Shown piece after piece: positions 26,573 through 35,475 of a stretch of 64,000 nt of DNA (position 1 is its first letter; each line of letters starts with the position of its first letter). The notes beneath the pieces are model-generated. The model saw nothing but the letters and a program-made list of their open reading frames with translations, was not told the origin of the DNA and did not search any database. Both the position numbers and the translations under genes were made by a program. Source of the DNA: Salinibacterium sp. PAMC 21357 (lineage in GTDB: Bacteria > Actinomycetota > Actinomycetes > Actinomycetales > Microbacteriaceae); the NCBI RefSeq assembly GCF_000247645.1, contig NZ_AHWA01000004.1, positions 310,001 through 374,000 on the forward strand, in the 5' to 3' direction.

Positions 26573-27552
26573 TTCGACAGCAGATTCTTGGGTGGTCGCT
26601 GACTCGCGAATGACGCGATCGCTACCGCAAGCAACGTAAGTACTGCACCAATCACGGTCGTTGCGGCCACCCCATCGCTGTCGGTCGGCAAGAAAAGTTC
26701 GAGCGCGAGCGCTCCTAATACCTGTCCGGCAACTGATCCGAGAACGAAAAACAGGACGCCGGTGATTGGCACCAGCACGGCGGCGACAACGATCACGACG
26801 ATGCCGACGGCTCCCCCCATGTAGAGCACAGGGTCGGTGGGAAATTGGTGTCCCCAACCTCTGACGAGTCCGTAGGCGATGGTGGCGATCGAGAGCACCG
26901 TAGTGCCGACCACGAAGTTGACGTAGGTTGCGGTCAGCGGCGAGCGCGTCACTTGACGCACGTGTCCGTTAATCGCTTGTTGCCAGCCAATGCCGAATCC
27001 GGCGATTAGCGGCAAGAACACCAGCACAAATGATCCGTCGACATGCAGATCGGCGAGCCCCGAGAACAGCACAGCCCCCACTGCCACCACGGATGCCACG
27101 ACACGGAGCACCGTGACAGGCCGCTTTTGCAGACTGCCGAGACCCACCCTGTCGATCACGGCGGAACTGATTGTTTGGCTCGCGACTGCGGCAACAGTGA
27201 ACAGCGCGACGCCGAGCGCTGATGCCGCCAGCCCCTGTGAGAGCACAAAGAATGCGCCGAATGCGCCACCGGTGAGATACCACCATGGCAACCTTTTGCT
27301 GGTTACTTCAGTGCGGAGGGTACGGAATCCTGCCCGGGCACTGGGCACAAATGGCACGATGAGGGTGAGAATGCCCAGCCCAATTCCGAACGAAATAAGG
27401 GCGGCAAGAGTCGAGTCCTGAAGCTCAACTGCAAGCTCACCATTGATGCGTGATTGGGTCGCGATGGAGGCACCAGCGATCACCGCAGCAAAAATTCCTG
27501 CGAGTGTTCGACGGCGATTTTGACGATTGGTTCGGAGCATAGGCAAAGTCAT
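26569..27552 (-). CDS. DMT-superfamily transporter (YdcZ/DUF606 type)
   Basis: Starting at ATG 27552 the product has 327 residues and about ten membrane helices in two repeated halves. Each half opens with an alanine-glycine-rich helix: LAGIFAAVIAGASIATQSRI in the first and VFLPLIAGFGIGWQQAINGH in the second. The Q-x-x-IN motif (SRINGEL, QQAINGH) is typical of the DUF606/YdcZ family, for which no substrate is firmly known. The frame extends to 27576 but would then touch tRNA-Thr. It is a single gene, convergent with msrB. Confidence 0.8.
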   Translation of the reverse strand: MTLPMLRTNRQNRRRTLAGIFAAVIAGASIATQSRINGELAVELQDSTLAALISFGIGLGILTLIVPFVPSARAGFRTLRTEVTSKRLPWWYLTGGAFGAFFVLSQGLAASALGVALFTVAAVASQTISSAVIDRVGLGSLQKRPVTVLRVVASVVAVGAVLFSGLADLHVDGSFVLVFLPLIAGFGIGWQQAINGHVRQVTRSPLTATYVNFVVGTTVLSIATIAYGLVRGWGHQFPTDPVLYMGGAVGIVVIVVAAVLVPITGVLFFVLGSVAGQVLGALALELFLPTDSDGVAATTVIGAVLTLLAVAIASFASQRPPKNLLSN

Positions 27553-27576
27553 GTCTAAAATAGGGCGTTGGCCCAA

Positions 27577-27650
27577 GCCTCCTTAGCTCAGCTGGCTAGA
27601 GCACCGCTCTTGTAAAGCGGGGGTCGTCGGTTCGAATCCGACAGGAGGCC
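27577..27650 (+). tRNA. tRNA-Thr (anticodon TGT)
   Basis: The sequence folds as a full cloverleaf. Acceptor GCCTCCT pairs with AGGAGGC, the D stem is GCTC/GAGC, the anticodon stem CCGCT/AGCGG encloses the loop CTTGTAA with anticodon TGT, and the T arm is GTCGG-TTCGAAT-CCGAC. The discriminator is C and a full CCA is not clearly encoded. It reads ACA codons, and others by wobble. Confidence 0.95.
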
Positions 27651-27658
27651 CAGCAAAG

Positions 27659-27707
27659 AATGTCGAAGGCCGTCGGGGTTGTTTAAACCCTAGCGGCCTT
27701 CGACATT
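27659..27707. terminator. strong intrinsic terminator after tRNA-Thr
   Basis: AATGTCGAAGGCCG pairs with CGGCCTTCGACATT, extended by GGGG/CCCT around a short AT-rich loop. GCTGTTT follows on the plus strand. It sits between tRNA-Thr and the convergent alcohol dehydrogenase and could serve both. Confidence 0.8.
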
Positions 27708-27734
27708 GCTGTTTAACCGGCGGATGCGCTGCTA

Positions 27735-28775
27735 CTACGTCGGGTCGACCATCACCTTGAGGGCGGTGCGCTCATCCATCGCGGTGTAGCCGTCGGGGGT
27801 CTGCTCGAGCTTTACGGTCTGGTCGAAGACGAGGCCCGGGTTCACGGTTCCGTCGAGCACTCCGGGCAGCAGCTGCTCGATGTAGGCGCGAGCCGGGGCC
27901 ACACCACCGGTGAGGGTGACGTTCTTCCCGAAGAGGCTGCGGCGTCCAACCGGGGCATCCTCGTACTGGGGAACACCGACACGGCTGATCACTCCCCCGG
28001 CGCGCACAACGCCGAGGGCCTGCTCGTAAGCAGGCATGAAACCAACGGCTTCGAGGACCGCGTGGCTGCCGGCGCCGCCGGTAAGTTCGCGCACCTGGGC
28101 GATTCCTTCTTCGCCTCGCTCGGCTACGACATCCGTGGCTCCGAATTGGATGCCAAGGTCGGTACGTGCCTTGTGGCGCCCCATGAGGATGATGCGCTCG
28201 GCGCCCATCTGCTTGGCCGAGAGGACCGCGAGCAGGCCGACAGCGCCATCGCCGATGACGGTAACGGTCTGGCCGGGAGCGACGCGAGCCTTGTAAGCGG
28301 CGTGCCAACCGGTGGCGTAGACGTCAGAGAGTGAGAGAAGCCCGGCGTACTGCGACTCGTCGACGGTGCCGGGAACCTTCACGAGAGTTCCGTCGGCGTA
28401 GGGCACGCGCACGGCTTCGGCCTGGCCGCCCGTGATGCCGCCGTTTCCCCAATAGCCGCCGTGGATGCACGAGGTCTGGAGCCCTTCGAGGCAGAACTCG
28501 CAGGTTCCGTCGGAGTAGGCGAAGGGAGCGATGACGAAGTCGCCGACCGCGAGAGTCGCAACGTCTGCCCCGAGTTCTTCGACCACGCCGATGAATTCGT
28601 GTCCGATGGGGCGAGCATCCGCATCCGCCGGCATCGAATGGAACGGGTGCAAATCGCTGCCACACACGCACGCGCGGGTGATGCGAACGACCGCGTCAGT
28701 GCTCTCGATGAGCTGGGGGTCAGGGGCGGTGATGACGCGGACATCGCCGGCGCCGTAAATGTAAGTAGCTCGCAT
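27735..28775 (-). CDS. zinc-dependent alcohol dehydrogenase (MDR family)
   Basis: The product has 346 residues from ATG 28775 (MRATYIYGAGDVRV). The catalytic zinc ligands are Cys in RACVCGSDLHPFH and the His-Glu pair in IGHEFIGVVEELG. The structural zinc region has only two close cysteines (GTCEFCLEGLQTSC gives three in all), fewer than usual. The Rossmann motif is VTVIGDGAVGLLAVL. It oxidises an alcohol or reduces an aldehyde with NAD(P); the substrate cannot be named. It lies downstream of the GH13 gene but 92 bp away, so it may be a separate transcript. Confidence 0.85.
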   Translation of the reverse strand: MRATYIYGAGDVRVITAPDPQLIESTDAVVRITRACVCGSDLHPFHSMPADADARPIGHEFIGVVEELGADVATLAVGDFVIAPFAYSDGTCEFCLEGLQTSCIHGGYWGNGGITGGQAEAVRVPYADGTLVKVPGTVDESQYAGLLSLSDVYATGWHAAYKARVAPGQTVTVIGDGAVGLLAVLSAKQMGAERIILMGRHKARTDLGIQFGATDVVAERGEEGIAQVRELTGGAGSHAVLEAVGFMPAYEQALGVVRAGGVISRVGVPQYEDAPVGRRSLFGKNVTLTGGVAPARAYIEQLLPGVLDGTVNPGLVFDQTVKLEQTPDGYTAMDERTALKVMVDPT

Positions 28776-28867
28776 AGCTCTATTCAACGCCTGTTTCGCT
28801 CCGTGCAACGAATCAGTCTTTGTTCAGCGAGCAGGAGTAGCACAGTTCCGGCGGCGCCGGTTCAGGC

Positions 28868-30445
28868 TTACTCGGCGGCCACCCACGCCGCAGCGTTCGC
28901 GGGCAGCTTGCCATCAACGAGAGCTTCTGAGCTCAGCACTACGGCTCCCGCCGGCAACTCAACCGCTGACTCCCCCATCGCGATGACCACGCGGAGGCCG
29001 TCGCTGCGCCGAGCGATTACTCGACCGTTGCCATCGATGCTCCAGTCGAGCGCCAGAGATGCCGAGGAGGATGACGACACTTCGAACTGCGCGCGAAGGG
29101 CACTTGCCTGACGGAAAAGAGCCAAGGCCGAGGTCTCGTCGAGCTCTTGCCGTTCGATCGAAAAGTCTCCCCAGGCTGGCGGTACCGGCAGCCACGGCTC
29201 GGCACCCGGGACCGGTGAAAAGCCATGCGAACCCGCGGATGCGGCATCCCACGGCAAGGGAACACGAGCCCCGTCGCGGCTCACTCCACCGTTGAACCAC
29301 ATCGGATCAGCACGACGAGCGACCGGAACGTCGACCTCGGGTAGCCCAAGTTCTTGACCCTGATAGATGTACACCGTTCCCGGAAGGCCCAAGAGCGCAA
29401 CCACTGCGGCTCGGGCTCGCTGCTGCCCGAGCGCACCACCGCCGAATCGTGTGACAGTGCGCACAATGTCGTGGTTCTCCAGGGCCCAGCTCGGCGCCGA
29501 ACCAACCGTGCGACGCACCGCTTCGAGCTGTTGCCCCACCGCCGACCATTGTTTGCCATCCCAGCCCAGTTTCGCGAACGCGAACGCGAACGTTTGGTGC
29601 AGTTCATCTGCGCGGGTGTAGCGCGCCGAACGCTCCGGTTCGAGATTGACTTCACCGACCAGCAACCGTGCCGGAGAATACTCCTCGGCGATCCTTCGCC
29701 ACGAGCGGTACACCTCGTGAACGGGCTCTTGGTCCATCGCGAGCGGATTCGACCGCAAACCGTCGATCACTGCCGGCACAGTCGGCGAATCAGGCATCCC
29801 TGCCGCTTTATAGAGACCGTGCGCCACATCGACCCGAATTCCGTCGACCCCGCGGTCAAACCAGAAGCGGATGACCGCCTCGAAGTACGCGGCAACGGCC
29901 GGGTTCTCCCAATTCCAGTCGGGTTGCCCCGGAGAGAACAAGTGGAGGTACCACTGGGTGTCGACCGTCGATTCGGGGAACACTCGGTGCCAGGCTGGGC
30001 CACCAAACACACTCACCCAGTTGTTCGGCGGCGACTCCGAGTTCAGGCCGCGTCCCTCAGAGAAATGGAACATGTCACGCTCGATCGAGCCTGGTGCGGC
30101 CGCGACCGCGGCTTCGAACAGAGGATTCTCTATCGACGTGTGGTTGGGAACAATGTCCACCAACACGCGAATTCCATGGCTGTGAGCTGCAGCGAGAAGC
30201 TCATCAAAGTCAGCAAGGGAACCGAAGAGCGGATCGACATCGCAATAGTCGCTAATGTCGTAGCCCTGATCTACCTGAGGTGAGCGCTGAAACGGCGTAA
30301 GCCAGATGCCATCTATCCCGAGTGACTCCAAGTAGGGCATCCGCTCGATGATTCCGCGAAGGTCTCCGATACCGTCGCCATCGGCATCAGAGAATGACCG
30401 CGGATAAACCTCGTAGATGACGGCGCTGTTCCACCAGTCACTCAC
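28868..30445 (-). CDS. GH13 alpha-glucosidase
   Basis: The enzyme has 525 residues. Conserved regions of the (beta/alpha)8 barrel are region I VDIVPNHTS, region II GIRVDVAHG (Asp nucleophile), region III LVGEVNLEP (Glu acid/base) and region IV ALENHDIVRT (Asp stabiliser). The N-terminus WWNSAVIYEVYPRSFSDADG and GDLRGIIERMPYLESLGIDG place it with oligo-1,6- and alpha-1,4-glucosidases. No signal peptide is present, so it acts in the cytoplasm on imported oligosaccharides. It is the last gene of the importer operon, with its start overlapping the permease stop (4 bp). Maltose, isomaltose or sucrose-like sugars are candidate substrates. Confidence 0.93.
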   Translation of the reverse strand: MSDWWNSAVIYEVYPRSFSDADGDGIGDLRGIIERMPYLESLGIDGIWLTPFQRSPQVDQGYDISDYCDVDPLFGSLADFDELLAAAHSHGIRVLVDIVPNHTSIENPLFEAAVAAAPGSIERDMFHFSEGRGLNSESPPNNWVSVFGGPAWHRVFPESTVDTQWYLHLFSPGQPDWNWENPAVAAYFEAVIRFWFDRGVDGIRVDVAHGLYKAAGMPDSPTVPAVIDGLRSNPLAMDQEPVHEVYRSWRRIAEEYSPARLLVGEVNLEPERSARYTRADELHQTFAFAFAKLGWDGKQWSAVGQQLEAVRRTVGSAPSWALENHDIVRTVTRFGGGALGQQRARAAVVALLGLPGTVYIYQGQELGLPEVDVPVARRADPMWFNGGVSRDGARVPLPWDAASAGSHGFSPVPGAEPWLPVPPAWGDFSIERQELDETSALALFRQASALRAQFEVSSSSSASLALDWSIDGNGRVIARRSDGLRVVIAMGESAVELPAGAVVLSSEALVDGKLPANAAAWVAAE

Positions 30446-31344
30446 TTAGTGGCCCCCGAAGTCAGTCCCTCGACGATGCGACGTTGGAAAATGAGCACCA
30501 TGATCATGAGCGGAATCGTCACGATTACGCCTGCTGCCATTTGAGCTCCGAAGGGGGCTTGAAAATCACTCGCCCCTGTGAACTTGGAGATCGCGACAGT
30601 GGCGGTTTGGATGGCGGGATCGTTCGCCATCGACAACGCGATGATGAACTCGTTCCAGCTATGGATGAACGTCAGGATGGCAGTGGTAAAGACCCCCGGT
30701 GCCGCAAGGGGCAGAAGAATCTTGGTGAACGCTTGCCATTTGGTGCAGCCATCGATCATCGCCGCTTGTTCCAGATCCTGTGGAAGCTGCTTCATAAAGG
30801 TCGTGAGGTTCCAGACCGCTAACGGGATCGCGAAGGACAGACTTGGCACGATCATCGCTTGGTAAGTATTGATCCAGCCGATATCGGTGAAGAGGCGCAG
30901 CAGCGGCACCACCACGGCGATGCCAGGGAACATTGATGTGGCGATGATGACGGCCAAAATGCCTGACTTGAACCGGAACTTGAGTCGCGCAATAGCGTAG
31001 GCAGCGAAGATGCCGAGGATGAGCGCGAGCACCGTGGTGATCCCGGCCACGATAAGGCTATTGAGCAAAGAGCGGCCAAAGTCGTTCGACGAATCGAAGA
31101 CTTGGGCGTAGCTCTCGAGCGACCACGTGGTGGGCAAGAGGGTCGTGTCGAAGAGGTCATTGGTGGTGCGGAAGCTCGACACCACCATCCAATAAAACGG
31201 AGCGAGGCAGTAGATCGCGACAATCGCGATTCCGACCCAGCGAGTGACGGCAGAGCCCAGGCCCGTTGCGCGCTTGCGACGCGCGCCCGGACGCGAACGC
31301 GCTCCTGCCGCTGCGATGACGTGTTGTTCAGAGATGGTGGTCAC
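30442..31344 (-). CDS. sugar ABC transporter permease (MalG type)
   Basis: The product has 300 residues. GTG 31344 was chosen because GGAG precedes it and the longer frame would run far into the neighbouring permease gene. It has six predicted helices; the first is WVGIAIVAIYCLAPFYWMVV. The EAA loop LEQAAMIDGCTKWQAFTKIL contacts the ATPase. It forms the channel together with the MalF-type permease, whose gene overlaps by 17 bp. The operon has no ATPase gene, so the energy unit must come from elsewhere, possibly the gene at 40487. Confidence 0.93.
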   Translation of the reverse strand: MTTISEQHVIAAAGARSRPGARRKRATGLGSAVTRWVGIAIVAIYCLAPFYWMVVSSFRTTNDLFDTTLLPTTWSLESYAQVFDSSNDFGRSLLNSLIVAGITTVLALILGIFAAYAIARLKFRFKSGILAVIIATSMFPGIAVVVPLLRLFTDIGWINTYQAMIVPSLSFAIPLAVWNLTTFMKQLPQDLEQAAMIDGCTKWQAFTKILLPLAAPGVFTTAILTFIHSWNEFIIALSMANDPAIQTATVAISKFTGASDFQAPFGAQMAAGVIVTIPLMIMVLIFQRRIVEGLTSGATK

Positions 31345-32353
31345 TATCTCGTCTCCTTGTGTGCTGCGCGATACGTTTACGAGATTTTTTCTCTGCCTGC
31401 TTATCGGCATCACCGACCAGATCGGCGCCGAGCAGACGAATAAAGACATAGGCGATCAGCGCGACGTACACCAGCAGAATGATGGCGAAGGCGGATGCCG
31501 AGCCGTATTGCAGTTGGTTCGATTGGTCCCACGCGAGGATCGACAGCGTCTCGACCGAGCTCTTTCGTGGCCCGATGAGCACGAACGGAAGGTCGAACAT
31601 GCGAAGCGAGTCGAGCATCCGGAACAGCACAGCGACAAGCAAAGCGGGGCGCACGAGAGGCAGAGTGATCGAAAAGAACTGCTTCCACGCGTTAGCGCCG
31701 TCGAGCTTTGCTGCTTCGTATACCTCTTCGGGAATGAGCTGCATTCCGGCGAGCACGAGAAGCCCGATGAAGGGTGCTGTCTTCCAGACTTCGGCGATCA
31801 TGACTGCAGCCTGGGCAGCGAAGCCCTCAGCCGTCCACAGAATCTGAGTGTCTAGCAGTTCGTTAGCGATTCCGTTGGATTGGAAGATCCAGCGCCACAG
31901 CAAACCCGAAACTGCGGTGGGAATCGCCCACGGAATCAGAATGGCGGCGCGCAGAAACGCTCGGCCTGCAAACGCACGGTTCATCGCGACGGCGAAACCA
32001 ACACCGATGAGAGTTTCTAGCGAGACGGTGACGAAGGTGAAGAAAGTGGTGTTCCACAGAGCGTTGTAGAAGCGACCCGATTCAGCACCGGCGAAGATCT
32101 CGGCATAGTTACCCAACCCGACGAAAGTCTCGCCTTCCACCACGAATCCGTTGGCGTCGAGGCCGGATTGGGCGCTGAAGAGCGACTGGTATACCGCCGA
32201 TAGCAGCGGATACATGATCACCAGTAGCAGCACGATAAACGTGGGTGACAGCAGGAGCGAAGCCATTCGGCCTTCGCGCTCCACACTGCCACGCTTTCGC
32301 AGCGGCGGCCGTGAGCGGGTGACGGTCGACGGGGTTGTCGTCGATGAGGTCAT
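31328..32353 (-). CDS. sugar ABC transporter permease (MalF type)
   Basis: The protein has 341 residues. The basic N-terminus (RSRPPLRKRGSVEREGR) leads into helix 1 (LLLSPTFIVLLLVIMYPLLS). Five more helices and the EAA loop YEAAKLDGANAWKQFFSITL follow. It is the second gene after the binding protein in the LacI-controlled alpha-glucoside operon. The 63-bp gap to the binding-protein gene holds a strong hairpin that could lower its expression. Confidence 0.93.
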   Translation of the reverse strand: MTSSTTTPSTVTRSRPPLRKRGSVEREGRMASLLLSPTFIVLLLVIMYPLLSAVYQSLFSAQSGLDANGFVVEGETFVGLGNYAEIFAGAESGRFYNALWNTTFFTFVTVSLETLIGVGFAVAMNRAFAGRAFLRAAILIPWAIPTAVSGLLWRWIFQSNGIANELLDTQILWTAEGFAAQAAVMIAEVWKTAPFIGLLVLAGMQLIPEEVYEAAKLDGANAWKQFFSITLPLVRPALLVAVLFRMLDSLRMFDLPFVLIGPRKSSVETLSILAWDQSNQLQYGSASAFAIILLVYVALIAYVFIRLLGADLVGDADKQAEKKSRKRIAQHTRRRDSDHHL

Positions 32354-32379
32354 AACGAAACTCTCTCTGGGATGGGGTT

Positions 32380-32407
32380 CGGGGTGGCCGTAGTGCGGGC
32401 CACCCCG
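32380..32407 (-). other. intercistronic hairpin after the binding-protein gene
   Basis: CGGGGTGGCC (32380-32389) pairs exactly with GGCCACCCCG (32398-32407) around an 8-base loop, with no T-tract. Such hairpins between a binding-protein gene and its permeases usually protect the upstream mRNA and raise its share of the product. The role here is inferred. Confidence 0.65.
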
Positions 32408-32416
32408 AGGGTGTTA

Positions 32417-33727
32417 CTAACCTGCGGTGATCGAGGCGAGCTTCTCTTGAAGGTCGCTGAGGGCATCCTGAGCCGACTTGTCGCCGTTCAAGGCTGCATA
32501 GATCTCGTCCTGGATTGCGGCCGTAGTCGCGCCGTACTGCACGACCTTGGGTCGCGGCTGTCCGTTTTCCAGCGATTCAAGCAACGTCGGGAGGTACGGG
32601 TACTGAGCCGTGACGGCATCGTCAGCGAAGAACTCGGGGAACACCGGAGCACGCGAACTGAGGGTCAAGCGCGCTTCCTGCTGTTCGCGACTCGTGAAGA
32701 ACGTCACGAAGTCGAGCGCCGTGGCTTTGTTCTCAGCGAAGCTGGAAATCGCAATGTTGCGACCGCCAAGGGTGGAAACACCCAGTCCTTGCTCGCCCGG
32801 AATCGCACTGACCTCGAACTTGCCGTTGACGGCAGAAGAACCATCCGTAGCCGAAAGCGACTTGAAGATGTAGGGCCAGTTGCGAAGGAAGACGAGCTTG
32901 CCCTCCTGGAACGCCTGACGACCCTGCTCTTCTTGGAAGGTGATCGCTTCACGCGGAATCATTCCCGAGTCAAAACCATCAACGAGAAATTCCAAGGCGG
33001 TGAGAGCTTCCGGAGTATCGACAGTGGGGGTGCCCTCCGCATCGAAGAGTGAGCCCCCAGCGGAGTTCACTGCCTCACTGAAGTTCACAGTGAGACCCTC
33101 GTTTTTATCGAACTGGCCGGCGTAGCACGACATGCCCTCAGCTTCGGGCAGCGCGAGCACAGCATCACAGGCCGCTTCCATTTCGGCCCAGGTCTCGGGA
33201 GCCGCGTCAACACCGGCTGCGGTCAGCAGATCGCTGCGCGAGTACAGCATTGCGCCATCGGTGTAGTACGGGGCGGCATACACAACGTCGCGGTAACTCG
33301 CAGCCTCAACGGTGGCGGGAATCTCTTCGTCGAGAGGAAGCGCGTCTTCGGGCAGCGGCGCGATCCATCGGTTCGCCGCAAACTCACTCGTCCACACGAC
33401 GTCGAGGTTCAACACCGAATAGCTCGAGCCTTCCACTTGCGCGTTCTGCACCATTTGCTGACGCTGCTGGTCGGCGTCGAGAGGCAGCTCGACCCAGGTC
33501 ACCTGCTCGTCAGGATGCTCCGCGTTCCACGCATCGATCGTTTCTTGAGCGGCTCCAGAAGCATCCGGGCTCGAAACGTACTGAATAGGCCCACGGCCCT
33601 CAAACTCAGCCTCCGCGGCGGGGGCGGGTTCTGCTGTTTCACCAGCACAGGCGGTGAGACCCAGTGCTGCGGTCGCGGCGACTGCTAAGCCGACGAGAAC
33701 CCGTCGATCACGGCGTCGTTGCATCAT
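32417..33727 (-). CDS. sugar ABC transporter substrate-binding lipoprotein
   Basis: The product has 436 residues from ATG 33727, which has AAGGAG upstream. The lipoprotein signal ends AALGLTACAGETA (lipobox Cys). It is a family 1 (MalE-like) binding protein: IQYVSSPDASGAAQETIDAW, WPYIFKSLSATDG and the C-terminal LSDLQEKLASITAG. It captures an oligosaccharide outside the membrane, and the GH13 glucosidase in the same operon suggests an alpha-glucoside. It lies 38 bp downstream of lacI. Confidence 0.92.
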   Translation of the reverse strand: MMQRRRDRRVLVGLAVAATAALGLTACAGETAEPAPAAEAEFEGRGPIQYVSSPDASGAAQETIDAWNAEHPDEQVTWVELPLDADQQRQQMVQNAQVEGSSYSVLNLDVVWTSEFAANRWIAPLPEDALPLDEEIPATVEAASYRDVVYAAPYYTDGAMLYSRSDLLTAAGVDAAPETWAEMEAACDAVLALPEAEGMSCYAGQFDKNEGLTVNFSEAVNSAGGSLFDAEGTPTVDTPEALTALEFLVDGFDSGMIPREAITFQEEQGRQAFQEGKLVFLRNWPYIFKSLSATDGSSAVNGKFEVSAIPGEQGLGVSTLGGRNIAISSFAENKATALDFVTFFTSREQQEARLTLSSRAPVFPEFFADDAVTAQYPYLPTLLESLENGQPRPKVVQYGATTAAIQDEIYAALNGDKSAQDALSDLQEKLASITAG

Positions 33728-33765
33728 GACTTGCTCCTTTTTCTTGGTGGTGGGGTTGTGCGCTG

Positions 33766-34755
33766 TCATTCGATAAAGCGTGCGGTGCTTCCGCGTTCAA
33801 TAAGTCGGTGCGGCAGGATGCGCGGAACAGGGCCACCCGACAGGCTCTCGGATGCGAGCAGTCGCTCGACCGCGAGTTCCCCCATCCGTTCGAGCGGCTG
33901 CGCGATAGTGCTCAACGCGGGGTACACGTGCAGCGAAGTGCGCGTGTTGTCGAAGCCGAGAACGGAAATATCGTCGGGAACCCGCCGCCCCATCCGCTGT
34001 AGCTCGTTCACGACCGCTGCCCCCATCTCGTCACTGAGCGCGAAAACGGCGGTGAGCTCGGCATCCCGAGCGAGAAGCCGCCCGAGAGCTGGAGGCGCAG
34101 AATCGTAAAGAGAGTTGCCTGATTCGACCAGCGGCGTGAGCTTCGCCTCGGCCATCGCGCGCACATAGCCGCGGGTTCGAACGGTGTTCACGAGAACGGA
34201 TGCCGGGTCTCCCGCCAGCAGGCCGATGCGGCGGTGCCCCTGCGCAATAAGGTGGCGCGTGCCGTCATAGGCCGCAGCCTCATCGTCGATGGCAAGACTC
34301 GGAAACCGATGACCGTCGCGGATCGCGACTGACATCAACGGCACGTTCGACCCGAGCACTCGCCGCATTTCTGGCGTGACTGCCGCGGAGATCAAAATAA
34401 CTCCCGCAGCACGGTAGGTGCGCAGGGTGCGGAGATAGCTCGACGCATAGGTTGAACTCGGGCCGGTGCGGCCGAGCATCACTGAGTAGCCGTGGAGTCG
34501 TGCCGCGGCTTCAACACCGCTCATGATTTCGGAGGCGAGCGCATCCGAAACTACGGGCGCCAATACGCCGATAACGGCGGTCTGCTTGGTTTTGAGTCCG
34601 CGAGCGAGGGTGTCTGGCTCGTAGTTGAGCGTGGCGATCGCCGCTTCTACTCGCTGCTGCGTTTCGGTTGAGTAGCCGACAAGGCCGTTGACTACGCGCG
34701 ATACCGTCGCTGGAGACACGCCAGCGACGCGAGCGACGTCTCTGATAGTCGTCAT
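33766..34755 (-). CDS. LacI-family transcriptional regulator
   Basis: The protein has 329 residues. The DNA-binding domain is MTTIRDVARVAGVSPATVSR, followed by a hinge helix at about residue 50 (EPDTLARGLKTKQTAVIG) and a periplasmic-binding-protein-like ligand domain (VLGFDNTRTSLHVYPALSTI). It is the first gene of the importer operon. Two inverted copies of a 17-bp site lie 36-101 bp before its start, so it probably represses itself and the operon until an alpha-glucoside binds. AAAGGAGGGGCAA precedes the ATG. Confidence 0.93.
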   Translation of the reverse strand: MTTIRDVARVAGVSPATVSRVVNGLVGYSTETQQRVEAAIATLNYEPDTLARGLKTKQTAVIGVLAPVVSDALASEIMSGVEAAARLHGYSVMLGRTGPSSTYASSYLRTLRTYRAAGVILISAAVTPEMRRVLGSNVPLMSVAIRDGHRFPSLAIDDEAAAYDGTRHLIAQGHRRIGLLAGDPASVLVNTVRTRGYVRAMAEAKLTPLVESGNSLYDSAPPALGRLLARDAELTAVFALSDEMGAAVVNELQRMGRRVPDDISVLGFDNTRTSLHVYPALSTIAQPLERMGELAVERLLASESLSGGPVPRILPHRLIERGSTARFIE

Positions 34756-34790
34756 TTGCCCCTCCTTTGGGTGCGTACTCAGCGCGGTAC

Positions 34791-34807
34791 GTAATCGTTT
34801 GCGTTAC
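34791..34807. promoter_or_regulatory. putative LacI-family operator, proximal copy
   Basis: The sequence GTAATCGTTTGCGTTAC has near-palindromic ends (GTAA...TTAC). Its reverse complement matches the distal copy at 34840 in 15 of 17 positions. The position, 36 bp before lacI, fits repression. Confidence 0.6.
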
Positions 34808-34839
34808 CTACGCTGACGAGATTAGGGAAGGCCTTCTAG

Positions 34840-34856
34840 GTTACGCAAACGTTTAC
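34840..34856. promoter_or_regulatory. putative LacI-family operator, distal copy
   Basis: The sequence GTTACGCAAACGTTTAC contains the CG-centred AAACGTTT core common to LacI/CcpA-type sites. It is an inverted copy of the site at 34791. The 49-bp distance between the copies is close to five DNA turns, suitable for looping. Confidence 0.6.
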
Positions 34857-34965
34857 TAAACACGAGCGCGGGAGCCCAAAACGATGGGAAAGCGCTGCTG
34901 ACGCTCGGCACGAGTGAACTCAGCGCGCAAGACCAGCAGCCCTCAAACCCGCAGTCGTGCGAGCG

Positions 34966-35394
34966 CTACAGCGTGCGCAGGCGGTGCAGGATCGCGTTGA
35001 GGGTGGTCGCCTCTTCCTCGGTGAGGCCGAGGTTCTCGGCGGCGTTCGCCTCCACAAATTGCGGCCAGACAGCGTCGATAATCGTTGCACCCTTGGTGGT
35101 GAGGATGAGAGGGTTAGCGCGACCGCGCCCTCCGGCACCGCTGAGCTCGAGCATCCCCGCCTCGACCATGCCGTCGATGACACCCGCCATGCTCTGGGGG
35201 CGCACCATCGTGGCGCGGGCGAGTTCCGCCCGGGTCATGGGGCCGTTACTGGAGAGCTGAACGAGCACGCCGAACTGCACTGCTGACAGCCCAGAGCTCT
35301 GGATGATCTCAGTCATCGTGTGCTCGATCGCCCGGGCGGCGCGCGAGAGCGTCCACGTGACGGCCGCATCAATCTCGGACTGCTCGATCTTCAT
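34966..35394 (-). CDS. MarR-family transcriptional regulator
   Basis: The product has 142 residues from ATG 35394. The winged helix is in LSAVQFGVLVQLSSNGPMTR, LARATMVRPQSMAGVIDGMV and the wing GAGGRGRANPLILTTKG. Helices at both ends form the dimer. MarR proteins usually sense aromatic or oxidising compounds and repress a neighbour. The DUF1761 gene 81 bp upstream on the same strand is a possible partner. No operator was identified. Confidence 0.88.
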   Translation of the reverse strand: MKIEQSEIDAAVTWTLSRAARAIEHTMTEIIQSSGLSAVQFGVLVQLSSNGPMTRAELARATMVRPQSMAGVIDGMVEAGMLELSGAGGRGRANPLILTTKGATIIDAVWPQFVEANAAENLGLTEEEATTLNAILHRLRTL

Positions 35395-35475
35395 CCGAAA
35401 CGTACCTCTCTGCTGCGGCGGGACGGCGGAGGCCGAGCCTCGCCACGACAAGCGTACGACGCGGCCCCCGTCTGT

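Noticed and set aside
29354-30283. 309-codon plus-strand ORF
   Set aside because: It is the shadow of the GH13 glucosidase, whose catalytic regions are intact.
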